A stretch of 62,958 nt of DNA from an uncultured Clostridia bacterium (GCA_944385895.1 CALWYZ010000015.1:1-62958); one strand, 5' to 3'; counted from the stretch's first letter, positions 28,301 to 36,841 are shown. Numbers and translations: made by a program. Notes: a model not told the origin generated them from the sequence alone.

Positions 28301-31300
28301 AGACAGCTCCCGCCGCCAAGAGCTCAGAGATTCTGATACTAAACTCCAATTTCAGAAACGACAATGTCACGTTCAATACAGCACCGATCAACAACACCGT
28401 TGTCGCAAGCGGTATTCCGACAGACTATCAGATAAGAAACAACGTATTCTATAACGTAAGCGGAGCAATAACTACCTTCCCCAAATATTACAGCTCGTTT
28501 ACGGTTGAAAACAACTTCTTTATTCAGCCTGACGGATCAAAGAGCTTTGTTTCAAACAACGAATCACATACCGACACTGCTGTAAACTATGTCGACACGA
28601 TCGGCTACAGCGTTAAAAACAACACATTTGTCCTTGCCGATATCTCCAAGTACTCAGGCTTGACGCTCAACAGCATGACCGCTCCGTCTATCGACCTTAC
28701 CGGTTCATATGTTGCACAGTACACGGAAGATTATCAAAACGGTATAGCAGGGACCGAGCCTACGATCGGCAAATGTGATTACTTCTATATCGACTTTATA
28801 AGATCTGTATCCTCAAACGACTTTGAGATCGTATCGCTGGGTGCCCAGCAGTATGCAGATAAGGTCGACATTACAGGTGATATAATCACGCTTACAGCAA
28901 CGGGCGGTCAGGTCATAACCGACATGAGCGTTGTCTGCAAAGGTAAAAACATAAATACCAAGATTTATTCCGACCAGCAGCTCACAACAGAAGCCCAAAG
29001 CTTTGAACTGCCTTCCGATGAGCCGTCCAAAACCTATTGGATAAAGCTCAGCTACGGTGAATTTGAAAAGGTATACACTCTTGAGTTTATGCTTGATCAG
29101 GCACCTCTGTTTGCCAACAGCTTTACAGATGAGAACGGTATTATAAACAATACCGCCATAGCTCTTATCCCGTCTGCCGCAGACAGCGAAACAGGTGAAC
29201 TCATCAGCGCACGCTGGAACGGAAAGCTGTATATGTTTACTGTCGGTCAAAACGCTTTTGCCACGACCGAACAGATCTATGAAGCATTCCCTGATCAAAA
29301 GCTCCAGATCATCATGCCGGCAGGCAAATACACATCTGCAATTTATGTTTACGGATCATGGGAGGTTTACGGTCAGGGCTATGCCGTAAATCCCAACGAT
29401 ACAACAAAAGAGGTATGGTCTCTCAGTGAGGATTGGAGCAAAAACGGCGAAACTGTAATAGACAGCAACAATTTAGTAATTGCCAAAGAAGCTACGCCTC
29501 AAACTGAGCAGGGTACTCAAATAGTTGTATCGGGTATCAAGTTCACAAAATACATCAACGATGCACAGCGTGAGCTCAGTCCGTACAAAACGACAATTAC
29601 ATTCAAAAATAATGTATATGACCGTATTTATCTGACGGGAGGTTCACGTGAATTCGACTTCAGAAACAAAAACAACACCTGCCAGGACGAGAGCTTTACA
29701 AATATTGATGAGCTCAATATCATAAACTTCCATTACATCAATTCCAATCCGTCCTCAGAACATGCTCTGTTCCAGGAGCTTACCGCTCCGTTTACGACAA
29801 TAGACGGATTCTGTATGAGTGCAAGCTCTACCACTTTGGGATATCCTAAAGTTACCAAGGCTGCAAAAGAAACAACATATACTCTTAAAAACAGCTTCTT
29901 TAAAGATATTTCCGACGGCAGCGCAAGATTTAAGTTTATCGTTTCTCTCAGCGGCCATGACCAGAATGTTGCAAGCGCAGACCGTGAAAGCTTTGCTTCC
30001 GTACTGAATATTGAAAACAATATATTCATGAACTGCGGAAACGAATCTACCGGCGGCGATACGCAGCGCTATGTAATCCAGATATTCCCGCAGGCATACA
30101 ACGATATCAATATCACAGGCAACGATGTTATCTCCACTTCAGACGGAGATTACAGATTCATTGACTGGGCAACCATCTCATACTGCCAGAACAGCAGGGA
30201 TTATTCTGACAATATCAGCTTTACTCAGAACAGACTTATAGGAACTATGCCGTCTGTCATTGTAAACGATCTGACAGATATAGACCTGTCTGCAAACTAC
30301 TTTGCAAAATATACATCGGACTACAGCACGGCAGTTATGGGTGACATGCCTGCAGATACAGACGCTGACTATTATCTGGACTATGCAAAAACAGTAAAAC
30401 TCAGCGATCTGCAGCCTGAGAGCGCTGCAGGTCTTACGGGTATGACCGTACTCAGAGAGACCAAGACGATCTTCGGTTATTCTGCTCAGGATACGGCAGT
30501 GCCCGGCTTTGAGGGTGACGCTCAGTACTCACTTTACAGCGACAGTAACTGTACTCAGCCTCTGTCCGATATTCAGGTAAACGCAAACGAAGCTGTAAAA
30601 GCATATGTCAAAGCCGTAAAAGACGGCATAAGCGTTGTATATACCCTGTATGTAATGGGTATAGATGATGAATCCGATATCCTGTCGGTTGTAGATCCTC
30701 AGGAGATTGACGGTATCCAAAACCCGGCGGTATATTATCCCACCCTTTACGGCGCGCCTGACGGCATTGTAGTCTACGCAAAATATAACGGCAGCGTTTA
30801 CGGCTTTACTACCGGAAACCGTGTTGTAAGCAATGTTCCGACAATGGCGACTGTCAAAAACGAAATAATCCTGCCGGATAATGTGACGCAGTTTAACCAG
30901 ACTCTGATAGCCGGCGTTTCAATTCACAGCGCATCATCTGCCGTGCTTGAAGGAGTAACAACAAGAAAGATGAATATAGCATGCGTCGGAGACTCAATAA
31001 CGCAGGGTGTCGGCGCCGACTCATCTACGGCATATCCCACTCAGCTGCAGTCTTTGCTGGGAACAGACATGTTCACTGTCAGAAACTTCGGCAAGAGCGC
31101 TGCAACCGTTCAGATAATCGGCGGAAGTGCGGAACGCGGATATACCGAATTTGCAAAAACAGAATATCAGGCAAGCCTGGCATTCAACCCTGACGTTGTT
31201 ATATTCGCTCTGGGTACAAATGATACGTATGCAACGCGATGGGATTCAAACGACGATTATGCAAACGAATATATCCAGCTTATAAGAACGTATCAGGATC

Positions 31301-32352
31301 TGCCTTCCAAGCCTGCAATATATATCACGACTGCTCTTAAGCGTGCCGATAATCTTATGATGAACGAGCGCGTTGAGCAGAACCTTATACAGCTTCAGGA
31401 ATATGTTGCAAGAGCAGTAGGTGCAAAAGTGATAGATACTCATGAGCATATGGCTCCGTATCTTGACGGTACTACCGTTTACTTCGGCGACAACCTGCAT
31501 CCGACACCCGCAGGCTACAGCGTCATGGCACAGTTTATAGCCGATGAGATGCTGCAGGATATAAACAATCAGGCTTTGTATAAATTCGATTCAATGACAG
31601 TAAGCGGCAGAATTGAATCAGAAATAAAGGCTGCTAATATAAGCCTGGAAAACTGCAATATTCTCCTTACAGATGATGAGAAATGCTCAGTTGACGCCGA
31701 AAGCATAAATACGCTTGATATCATAGACTGTACGTTTACCGACATTAATTCAACCTTTGATTATGTAGATACTCAAAGACTGCTTGACTTCGGCGGCGAC
31801 AGCTTTGAGCTTGCAGACTCGCTGCGCGGCGGAAACGTCATGGACGGCTTTGTCATTTCAGACAGCACCAGCCTGTACGCCAGAAAGAACTTAGCCAAGT
31901 TTGTACTGATCAATACAGTCATAGATCAAAAAGATACTCAGATCACCGATCTGGGAAGTCTGCTGCTGGACAGCGGCGATTACAGCCTCGGCTGGTACGG
32001 ACTGTTTGATATGAACAGCTATGACATAACAAGTATGGACAGCATAGTCAGCGTCGGTGCGGTGTCGGCAGATAACCTTACCGAAATATCAACGCTTCTG
32101 TCCGAGCTTGCAGATGCAGTAAATGTGGAAACTACATTTGAAGGTCTTGATATTGACAGCGATGCAGGACAGATCGTCACGGCTGATTCCTCAGTATATT
32201 GGAACGATAACGAGCAGAAATTCTGTACAAAATATACTGTAACCAGTCCGGCTGACAGCACAAGGTATACAGTCATGTGGATAGTATATACCGACGTAAA
32301 CGGAAACGAAATCTTATCTTACAGTATGCCGGATGCAATGACTGCAAAATAA
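22396..32352 (+). CDS. Giant secreted modular beta-helix protein with three SGNH/GDSL hydrolase domains
   Basis: A 3318-residue exported protein. ATG 22396 is used because GGAGAGGTG precedes it; GTG 22387 lies inside that site. Residues 1-30 are a signal peptide. A header of the type W-x-G-x2-Y-x-F-x3-G-x-NAF, then GGxY, YGxxxxVNPN and ETVI recurs near residues 50 (degenerate), 650, 1165, 1720, 2272 and 2792, most copies followed by a right-handed beta-helix rich in NNxF turns. Three SGNH hydrolase domains are embedded, each with intact GDS, GxND and DxxH blocks: S1249/N1335/D1423-H1426, S1480/N1553/D1661-H1664 and S2867/N2942/D3032-H3035. No SLH, LPXTG or dockerin is seen at the C-terminus. 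Probable role: extracellular deacylation of a branched or acetylated polysaccharide, with beta-helices binding or cleaving it. Function is inference; the catalytic motifs are seen directly. Confidence 0.88.
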   Translation: MKRFLSAFLSACIMLSLISTSNLSFAVPAENPLEGTDFEQMFDTASDVYANTMIVNQQWQLSTAVESETELQFEFNGVTVTEAYDKDRHFSSYSAAAAAWEQRYTENGVLNSQIATAVPNFILTEGTYSGDITVRFSANIYGAFAGITPNDPTFDTTSALPTGSWNVNDQRPGSEGETVIQGKILRSNINGGSESDTKYEAALTQAQVDSYVLNIDGVKFTGSTAILSNDLAYNTAGSTKTNTINVYNSVFDGVNYGLSADGDASRNFNDYNLYDIRVTGLKSDNNGSFIRKYPRNVYVERMNFEQNSGVFYLGGTASNANDLWWTTCGGQRGVSFTVKDSRFADNSSYDIIHSNDNCYLPSLEFTFERNIFKNAASGKYGIFRIDTFSGSGYPIVQLDYSNNIFYGTADKGYNTVFNGNPKYQKAAFDIRFNYNRVIGYKSMLMSITSEMDTWLNSCNWDYNNNYFADTFISADDELGKKPVYLTNSATVDPADLDTVEYFFDYNMTIGNGNLKVTGANFQDQIKFFSINNKNHTITAMLEEGTVIQNPTFTASSDIAQIGFWSDPDFTQPVTSISYDDLADDGKKTYYLNLSYKEISVTYSVVFTALGNTLVFADKFADELGIIQSTAALYAADGEYASGSEVVAMWQNQLYSFVAGVNAFSSVEEARAAGITQLILPGGDYDSININGSIELYGEGYAVNPNEIPSERTEDWTLAEQWEAFSVANVEGIVVDASATPADESGTQITVKGINLTGRFIDNRRQISEYKTSILLENNILGFNQSVSGVTYVFALDNANALSTDNSIKNIDEFTIKNSRYAYENNSTSLRFFAEICPAYVTLDGIYFGDGFITVGYPKWRNCVEDGTLNVSNCYFKNYSRSKDMIVALCGHADQCDSTSKNTRAVFSNNIAIDCFNTEYNTNKNVAVNIFPGAFKSVEITDNTFIDTKNYLGHVIKVQSSTYSNNSSDFSDRIVFTGNRIIGLTSFIIVNSATTSLDKCDGNYYARYTDDYADAYGNNGLHGILEGSDCYLDFKKTTLASEMDMVIDRKLSMVNNDTRQASIVIEEDEKYIPIIKSSNGRYTYHLFDDESCSSSVGTLTKDIVGDGRMFWAKAVSQSGVSNVYQVYVTVGDLDALTPDTVGSSRIENPYLFYLNTDEMPEGTIFTQSWQGQNYAFTAGVNAFSSISQIINYHEQNAQGTPNVILPGGIYTDEIVVTKTVNIYGENSDTTVLADEPRTDGTVKIACVGDSITEGIGIDASLRPTSAYPAQLQTILDNTYGQGKYEVGNFGWGGSTINVQTNRETQSYTYWTYIYSVQYYKSLDFNPDIVVIMMGHNDTHAQLYTTAELYKEQYQALIDSYEALPSHPTVVVAGCTSRTASIRRDWLTETIIPMQKEIARDNGLIYIDMFTPTNGKEGDKSLFTDGLHCTVAGYNMLASLIADGMSPLLTSQRQVTTWDITVDTQQQTQQQEKIKVACVGDSLTYGDKAYKGYPVYLQEMLGDRYEVRNFGECGAIACDTSTFNGGTNWCYKNYERYTQSKAWQPDIVIMMLGYNDAGGHLTDFHNVSWSGGADSTAAAEFEKDYKALVQEYIDLGAQVYIANTPCSNNASDKNDTSTQFKYICPIIEKVANELGLPFIDIHSHTKPWSADMYCGTNINGNTDNTHFSAKGYEAVASFMFEEIFSVFADSYYDQYGEITKDAVVIDYNLPVHEQGDIVSYSWEGKNYQFTWGQNAFDSIDAAVEKANELGRTTVQALLVENGTVTSWDGDFTLSADTTNITSIEVFGQNRRFDPNDKSAASSDPTADWTLNPDWDMYSKNGGTSAVNRITINCNDDNNNVITSGILKFKGITMRNIVWNSERKITSADDPRNLDLIFENVLVDFTAASGSGGYLFNLNSPRSGSSNTTMPINDSITLKNFRIEKFLYKSGKNRIFATYGPNNVIIDGFYYDGQKNELDGTKYPLGQFGWIQTAPAAKSSEILILNSNFRNDNVTFNTAPINNTVVASGIPTDYQIRNNVFYNVSGAITTFPKYYSSFTVENNFFIQPDGSKSFVSNNESHTDTAVNYVDTIGYSVKNNTFVLADISKYSGLTLNSMTAPSIDLTGSYVAQYTEDYQNGIAGTEPTIGKCDYFYIDFIRSVSSNDFEIVSLGAQQYADKVDITGDIITLTATGGQVITDMSVVCKGKNINTKIYSDQQLTTEAQSFELPSDEPSKTYWIKLSYGEFEKVYTLEFMLDQAPLFANSFTDENGIINNTAIALIPSAADSETGELISARWNGKLYMFTVGQNAFATTEQIYEAFPDQKLQIIMPAGKYTSAIYVYGSWEVYGQGYAVNPNDTTKEVWSLSEDWSKNGETVIDSNNLVIAKEATPQTEQGTQIVVSGIKFTKYINDAQRELSPYKTTITFKNNVYDRIYLTGGSREFDFRNKNNTCQDESFTNIDELNIINFHYINSNPSSEHALFQELTAPFTTIDGFCMSASSTTLGYPKVTKAAKETTYTLKNSFFKDISDGSARFKFIVSLSGHDQNVASADRESFASVLNIENNIFMNCGNESTGGDTQRYVIQIFPQAYNDINITGNDVISTSDGDYRFIDWATISYCQNSRDYSDNISFTQNRLIGTMPSVIVNDLTDIDLSANYFAKYTSDYSTAVMGDMPADTDADYYLDYAKTVKLSDLQPESAAGLTGMTVLRETKTIFGYSAQDTAVPGFEGDAQYSLYSDSNCTQPLSDIQVNANEAVKAYVKAVKDGISVVYTLYVMGIDDESDILSVVDPQEIDGIQNPAVYYPTLYGAPDGIVVYAKYNGSVYGFTTGNRVVSNVPTMATVKNEIILPDNVTQFNQTLIAGVSIHSASSAVLEGVTTRKMNIACVGDSITQGVGADSSTAYPTQLQSLLGTDMFTVRNFGKSAATVQIIGGSAERGYTEFAKTEYQASLAFNPDVVIFALGTNDTYATRWDSNDDYANEYIQLIRTYQDLPSKPAIYITTALKRADNLMMNERVEQNLIQLQEYVARAVGAKVIDTHEHMAPYLDGTTVYFGDNLHPTPAGYSVMAQFIADEMLQDINNQALYKFDSMTVSGRIESEIKAANISLENCNILLTDDEKCSVDAESINTLDIIDCTFTDINSTFDYVDTQRLLDFGGDSFELADSLRGGNVMDGFVISDSTSLYARKNLAKFVLINTVIDQKDTQITDLGSLLLDSGDYSLGWYGLFDMNSYDITSMDSIVSVGAVSADNLTEISTLLSELADAVNVETTFEGLDIDSDAGQIVTADSSVYWNDNEQKFCTKYTVTSPADSTRYTVMWIVYTDVNGNEILSYSMPDAMTAK

Positions 32353-32362
32353 ACCAATACAA

Positions 32363-32392
32363 AAAACTGCGGGGTTTTGCCCCGCAGTTTTT
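32363..32392 (+). terminator. Terminator of the giant protein gene
   Basis: AAAACTGCGGGG/CCCCGCAGTTTT stem with a short TTTTG loop and trailing T residues. Confidence 0.88.
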
Positions 32393-32410
32393 CATTGATG
32401 CAAAAAGCTC

Positions 32411-32439
32411 TTGCTGGATATTTTAAAATAAGCTATAAT
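32411..32439 (+). promoter_or_regulatory. Promoter of pncC/cinA-C
   Basis: TTGCTG (32411-32416) and TATAAT (32434-32439), 17-bp spacer, 22 bp upstream of the start. Confidence 0.6.
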
Positions 32440-32461
32440 TATACGGAAAGGGGTGGGCAAA

Positions 32462-32929
32462 TTGAAAGAACAGCAATTAATATCACTGCTTAAACAAACA
32501 AACCGTCATATATGCTGCGCCGAATCCTGTACGGGAGGAATGCTCAGCAGTACGCTTATCAATATTCCGGGCGCGTCTGACGTTATAGACATGGGTTTTG
32601 TCACATACTCCAATCAGTCAAAGACACAGCTTTTGGGTGTAAACAGCCAAACGATCGACCAATACGGTGTGGTAAGCGAGCAGGTAGCTATACAAATGGC
32701 GCTTGGAGCTGCAAAAGTTTCAGGAGCACAGATAGCGGTTGGCATATCCGGCATTGCCGGCCCCGGCGGCAGTGAGCACAAACCGGAGGGTATGGTCTGT
32801 TTCGGATTTTATATAGACGGAGATACTTTTTCATTTACCAAATATTTCGGTGCCGAAGGCCGAAGTGCCGTAAGAGTACATTCCTGTGAGTTTGCAATAA
32901 ATAAACTGCTGGAGCTGCTTGCAGAATAA
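32462..32929 (+). CDS. pncC: Nicotinamide-nucleotide amidohydrolase, CinA C-terminal domain
   Basis: A 155-residue free-standing CinA-C/PncC domain that deamidates nicotinamide mononucleotide to nicotinate mononucleotide in pyridine-nucleotide recycling. Motifs are CCAESCTGGMLS (catalytic Ser and Lys region), GFVTYSNQSKTQLLGV, YGVVSEQVA and GISGIAGPGGS. TTG 32462 is chosen as start because AAAGGGG lies about 8 nt upstream; GTG 32453 is buried in that Shine-Dalgarno. Full-length CinA would have an N-terminal MoCF-like domain, absent here. It is a single gene with its own promoter. Confidence 0.9.
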   Translation: MKEQQLISLLKQTNRHICCAESCTGGMLSSTLINIPGASDVIDMGFVTYSNQSKTQLLGVNSQTIDQYGVVSEQVAIQMALGAAKVSGAQIAVGISGIAGPGGSEHKPEGMVCFGFYIDGDTFSFTKYFGAEGRSAVRVHSCEFAINKLLELLAE

Positions 32930-32938
32930 AATTTGCTA

Positions 32939-32966
32939 TTGACAATTAAATTTTGCGTGATATAAT
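32939..32966 (+). promoter_or_regulatory. Consensus SigA promoter of the metY-metA T-box operon
   Basis: TTGACA (32939-32944) and TATAAT (32961-32966) with a 16-bp spacer. The first hexamer begins inside the tail region just after the pncC stop. Confidence 0.85.
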
Positions 32967-32972
32967 TAACAC

Positions 32973-33234
32973 AAAAGGCGATGATAAAGAGGATCGGGCT
33001 TTGGCGCTTTCAGAGAACCGGCGGGTGGTGTGAGCCGGCAGCAATAAATCCCAACGATCTATGGCTTTTGAGCCGAAGGTCTGAATACGCTTTTGCGTTT
33101 TAGGGTCTTCCGTACAGCCGCGTTAAGGCAAAGGGCTTGACAGAGCCTGATAAGCGGCGCTTTTGCGCAATTTGAGTGGTACCGCGGATAAATATTTCCG
33201 TCTCAAGGTTTTTATAACTTTGAGACGGTTTTTT
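32973..33234 (+). promoter_or_regulatory. T-box riboswitch leader (methionine specifier)
   Basis: The leader of metY-metA has the T-box sequence TGGTACCGCG at about 33177-33186, which pairs with the CCA end of uncharged tRNA in the antiterminator. It is followed by a terminator stem CCGTCTCAAG/CTTTGAGACGG and a run of seven T (33198-33234). Stem I spans about 32980-33090, and the likely specifier codon is ATG at 33061-33063, on its 3' side. Reading: when tRNA-Met is uncharged the terminator is opened and the methionine genes are transcribed. The leader class is certain; the specifier is inferred from position and gene context. Confidence 0.92.
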
Positions 33235-33263
33235 TATAAAATAATTTTTAAGGAGATAAATCT

Positions 33264-34541
33264 ATGCAGAGTATTGAGACTAAATGTGTTCAAGGCGGGT
33301 ATACGCCGAAAAACGGTGAGCCCAGACAAATCCCGATAATCCAGAGCACGACCTTCAAGTATGAATCCAGCCGTGAAATGGCAAAGCTTTTTGACCTTGA
33401 GGCAAGCGGATATTTCTATTCGAGGCTTCAGAACCCGACCTGCGATACAGTCGCGGCAAAGATATGCGAGCTGGAAGGCGGCACAGCCGCAATGCTTACA
33501 TCTTCCGGCCAGGCTGCGTCCTTCTTTTCGATATTCAATATAGCGCAGGCGGGCGATCATATTATAAGCTCATCAAGTATTTACGGCGGAACATTCAATC
33601 TTTTTAATGTCACCATGCGTAAAATGGGCATTGAGTTTACTTTTGTCTCTCCGTACAGTACAGAAGAAGAACTCAATCGTGCTTTCAAGCCGAACACAAA
33701 AGCGGTATTTGGAGAAACTATAGCAAATCCGGCGCTTGTCGTTCTTGATATAGAAAAATTTGCCAATGCTGCGCATGCACACGGCTGTCCTCTGATAATA
33801 GACAACACTTTTGCAACACCTGTAAACTGCCGTCCGTTTGAATGGGGCGCTGATATAGTTATACATTCGACAACAAAATATCTTGACGGACACGGCTCTG
33901 CAGTGGGTGGTTGTATTGTCGATTCCGGCAAATTTGACTGGACAAAATATCCGGACAGATACCCCGGTCTTTGTACTCCTGACGAGAGCTATCACGGTGT
34001 CACTTACACAGAACGCTTCGGTCTGGCAGGAGCGTATATAACAAAAGCCACGGCACAGCTCATGCGGGATCTGGGTTCAATACAGTCTCCGCAGTCGGCA
34101 TATCTGCTGAATCTCGGTATTGAAAGTCTCCACCTGCGCATCAAACAGCACTGCAAAAACGCCCTTGCTGTTGCAAAGCACCTTGAAAATCACCAAAAGA
34201 TCGCATGGGTCAAATACTGCGGTCTTGAAAGCGATAAGGATTATGAGCTTGCAAAGAAATACCTGCCCGACGGTTCCTGCGGTGTCGTAGCTTTCGGCGT
34301 CAAGGGCGGCAGAGCCGCGGCTGAAAAGTTTATGGCAAATCTTAAGATAGCGGCAATAGAGACTCACGTCGCAGACGCACGCAGCTGCTGTCTGCATCCC
34401 GCAAGCGCAACTCACCGTCAGCTGAGTGATGACGAGCTTATTGCAGCGGGTGTCACTCCGGATCTTATAAGATTTTCCTGCGGTATCGAGGGTACACAGG
34501 ATCTTATATCTGATATCGATCAGGCTCTTGAAAATATATAA
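33264..34541 (+). CDS. metY: O-acetylhomoserine aminocarboxypropyltransferase (sulfhydrylase)
   Basis: A 425-residue PLP-dependent enzyme of the Cys/Met metabolism family that makes homocysteine from O-acetylhomoserine and sulfide. The opening [17 protein letters not shown] and [10 protein letters not shown] are typical. It has [12 protein letters not shown], the substrate/cofactor region [15 protein letters not shown] and IDNTFATP, and the PLP Lys at residue 205 in [12 protein letters not shown]. The C-terminal RFSCGIE binds the carboxylate. The length (~425) marks the MetY/Cys-Met-gamma O-acetylhomoserine group rather than shorter MetB/MetC. AAGGAG precedes the ATG; metA follows 14 bp on. 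Controlled by the T-box upstream. Confidence 0.95.
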   Translation: MQSIETKCVQGGYTPKNGEPRQIPIIQSTTFKYESSREMAKLFDLEASGYFYSRLQNPTCDTVAAKICELEGGTAAMLTSSGQAASFFSIFNIAQAGDHIISSSSIYGGTFNLFNVTMRKMGIEFTFVSPYSTEEELNRAFKPNTKAVFGETIANPALVVLDIEKFANAAHAHGCPLIIDNTFATPVNCRPFEWGADIVIHSTTKYLDGHGSAVGGCIVDSGKFDWTKYPDRYPGLCTPDESYHGVTYTERFGLAGAYITKATAQLMRDLGSIQSPQSAYLLNLGIESLHLRIKQHCKNALAVAKHLENHQKIAWVKYCGLESDKDYELAKKYLPDGSCGVVAFGVKGGRAAAEKFMANLKIAAIETHVADARSCCLHPASATHRQLSDDELIAAGVTPDLIRFSCGIEGTQDLISDIDQALENI

Positions 34542-34555
34542 AGGAAGCATGTACA

Positions 34556-35476
34556 ATGCCTATTAAAATACCCGACAAACTCCCTGCTGTAAAAATTCTT
34601 GCAGAAGAAAATATATTTGTCATGACCCAAACCCGGGCTATAACTCAGGATATAAGACCTCTTAAATTGCTGATTTTAAACCTGATGCCGACTAAAATAG
34701 AAACCGAAACTCAGCTGTCCCGCCTTTTGGGAAACACACCGCTGCAAATTGAAATGGAACTGATACATACTAAAAGTCATCAGTCAAAAAATGTATCCGA
34801 GGAACATCTGCTGTCTTTTTATAAAACCTTTGATCAGATAAAACACCTGAAATTTGACGGCATGATTATAACGGGTGCACCGGTGGAAAAGCTGGAGTTT
34901 GAACAGGTGGATTATTGGCAGGAGCTTTGCGAAATTATGGAATGGTCAAAATCACATGTTCACAGTACCTTTCATATCTGCTGGGGCGCTCAGGCCGCTT
35001 TGTACTATCACTACGGTATCGGCAAAATCAATCTTGAAAAAAAGCTGTTCGGCGTATATCCGCATGTTGTGGAGCATAAAAAATCTATACTGTTTCGCGG
35101 TTTCGACGATGTGTTTATGGCCCCACACTCAAGACATACTACTGTATCCAGACAGGATATAGAAAACGAGCCTCGGCTCAAGATCCTTGCCTCTTCACAG
35201 GAAGCAGGGGTCTACGCCGTAAAAAACAGCAGCAGCAGTCAGATATTTGTATTCGGACATTCCGAGTATGATGCGGACACCCTTAAACGCGAATACCTGC
35301 GCGATAAAAATGCAGGCCTTGATATCGCTGTGCCGGAAAACTATTTTCCCGATAACGACGACACAAAGCCTCCTATTGTCAGCTGGAAGGCTCATGCCAA
35401 CCTGCTGTTTTACAACTGGCTTAATTATTTTGTATATCAGACCACCCCTTATGATATTACAAAAATAAAGAGATAA
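34556..35476 (+). CDS. metAA: Homoserine O-acetyltransferase (MetA family)
   Basis: A 306-residue MetA/HTS-family acyltransferase, class-I glutamine-amidotransferase-like fold, first step from homoserine to methionine. The catalytic Cys142 sits in HICWGAQA, with His235 and Glu237 in VFGHSEYD. Position 111 in TGAPVE is Glu. Characterised MetA enzymes use acetyl-CoA when Glu occupies position 111 and succinyl-CoA when it is Gly, so this enzyme is expected to be an acetyltransferase. That matches metY immediately upstream, which needs O-acetylhomoserine. Second gene of the T-box operon and followed by a strong bidirectional terminator. Confidence 0.95.
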   Translation: MPIKIPDKLPAVKILAEENIFVMTQTRAITQDIRPLKLLILNLMPTKIETETQLSRLLGNTPLQIEMELIHTKSHQSKNVSEEHLLSFYKTFDQIKHLKFDGMIITGAPVEKLEFEQVDYWQELCEIMEWSKSHVHSTFHICWGAQAALYYHYGIGKINLEKKLFGVYPHVVEHKKSILFRGFDDVFMAPHSRHTTVSRQDIENEPRLKILASSQEAGVYAVKNSSSSQIFVFGHSEYDADTLKREYLRDKNAGLDIAVPENYFPDNDDTKPPIVSWKAHANLLFYNWLNYFVYQTTPYDITKIKR

Positions 35477-35480
35477 TATA

Positions 35481-35518
35481 AACTCAGGGTATATTTTATT
35501 TTAAAATATACCCTGAGT
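35481..35518. terminator. Bidirectional terminator between metA and the LURP-one remnant
   Basis: A near-perfect inverted repeat (AACTCAGGGTATATTTTA with its complement) flanked by T residues on both strands separates two convergent transcription units. Confidence 0.88.
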
Positions 35519-35522
35519 TTTA

Positions 35523-35995
35523 TTATTTTCCTTTTGAGCACTTCTGCACATCGATAGCCAATACCGCCATCAGCATGTCCTGCGCATTGTCGGGATTATA
35601 TACATCGATCACATATTGGTCAGTGATTTTAAAAAGCTTTTTGCTGACAAATGCTATATGATCGCCTTTTTTGTCCACTATAGAATACTCCCACTCCAGC
35701 CAGTCACCTGTCATTGACCAGCCGTTGTAATTAAAATCAAATATCGGCTTAAAAATGGTAAACTCTTTTTGATACAGCCTATGTACTCTCCGCCTATGTA
35801 AATATCAAATCCGGCAAGATGAGCAACTGCTTTTTCCCTTAGTGTTGCAACATGCAAAGAATTTCTGTCATACACCTTCAGAATGTGCCCCCGGTCCAGT
35901 TTGCTCTTAACGGCATACAAAATATTTGACTGTTCATCATATATATCATAGCGGTCAAGCAATGAGAAAAAGCGTTGTTTGAAATACATGCGCAT
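35523..35995 (-). pseudogene. LURP-one/YxjI-family protein split by a -1 frameshift
   Basis: The minus strand from 35995 reads MRMYFKQRFFSLLDRYDIYDE and on through VYDRNSLHVATLREKA, a clear LURP-one (tubby-like, YxjI/DUF567) start, but ends prematurely at about residue 94. Shifting frame by one base near 35763-35771, in an AAAAAGAG stretch, restores FTIFKPIFDFNYNGWSMTGDWLEW, given here in two parts: FTIFKPIFDFNYNGW then SMTGDWLEW, and it continues to the normal end AIDVQKCSKGK. The combined length (~155) is the family's usual one. Either one base was lost from AAGGAG or the assembly has an error. Family role is poorly known; members have a membrane-associated, phospholipid-scramblase-like fold. 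Last gene of the HAD-trmN6-rsmI operon. Confidence 0.85.
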
Positions 35996-36001
35996 AGTCT
36001 G

Positions 36002-36841
36002 TCAATCCTTTTTCATAACTTCATTATAGACTCGGCTTTTAGGGATCTTCCGGTCCTGAGCAGCAAGCTTTACAGCTTCCTTTTTTGAAAGTCCTGTCTT
36101 TATATAATAATCAACATGGTCAAATATACTGAGCTTCTGCCAAAACTCGTCGTCTGCCGGAACATCCGGTCTGCCCTCAACGACTATTACAAATTCACCG
36201 CGCGGTTCATTTTCTTTAAAATAATGTATATGCTCGCTAAGACTGGCGCGAAGCACCTGCTCATACATCTTTGTAAGCTCCCGTACCACTGCCGCACGTC
36301 TGTCACCGAAAGCGGCATACAGGTCATCCAAGGTGGCGCGTATTTTGGTCGGGCCCTCATAAAAGATCAGAGTACAGGTCTGATCGCGAAGTATTTCCAG
36401 TCTTGCCTGACGGTTTTTCTTTGTCGTTGATAAAAAGCCCTCAAACATAAATCTCGATGTGTCAAGTCCGCTAAGGACCAGAGCAGTAGTAAATGCGCTC
36501 GGGCCGGGAACTGCTGTCACGGAAAAACCTGCATCATACAGCTGAGATATAAGCTCCTGACCCGGATCGGAGATAGCAGGCATGCCGGCGTCTGTGACAA
36601 GCGCACCTGTCTTGCCCTCTTTTAACAGCGATATTATTTCCTCGCCGCGGCGGCGTTTATTATGTTCAAAATAGCTTATCATCGGCTTTTTTATATCGAA
36701 ATGATTTAGCAGCTTCAATGTGTTACGCGTATCCTCAGCCGCTATAAAATCAACATTTCTGAGAGTTTCCAGCGCACGCCGGGAAATATCGCCAAGATTG
36801 CCTATCGGCGTGCCTACAACATAAAAGTCAAAATTTCTCAT
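36002..36841 (-). CDS. rsmI: 16S rRNA (cytidine-1402-2'-O)-methyltransferase
   Basis: A 279-residue SAM-dependent tetrapyrrole-methylase-fold enzyme that 2'-O-methylates C1402 in the ribosomal P site. Motifs: VGTPIGNLGDISRRALETL, VDFIAAEDTRNTLKLLNHF, SYFEHN, LVTDAGMPAISDPGQ, VPGPSAFTTALVLSGL and FEGFL, then the C-terminal EAVKLAAQDRKIPKSRVY helix. Length matches the family. It overlaps the upstream methyltransferase gene by 4 bp (ATGA), showing translational coupling. Confidence 0.95.
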   Translation of the reverse strand: MRNFDFYVVGTPIGNLGDISRRALETLRNVDFIAAEDTRNTLKLLNHFDIKKPMISYFEHNKRRRGEEIISLLKEGKTGALVTDAGMPAISDPGQELISQLYDAGFSVTAVPGPSAFTTALVLSGLDTSRFMFEGFLSTTKKNRQARLEILRDQTCTLIFYEGPTKIRATLDDLYAAFGDRRAAVVRELTKMYEQVLRASLSEHIHYFKENEPRGEFVIVVEGRPDVPADDEFWQKLSIFDHVDYYIKTGLSKKEAVKLAAQDRKIPKSRVYNEVMKKD

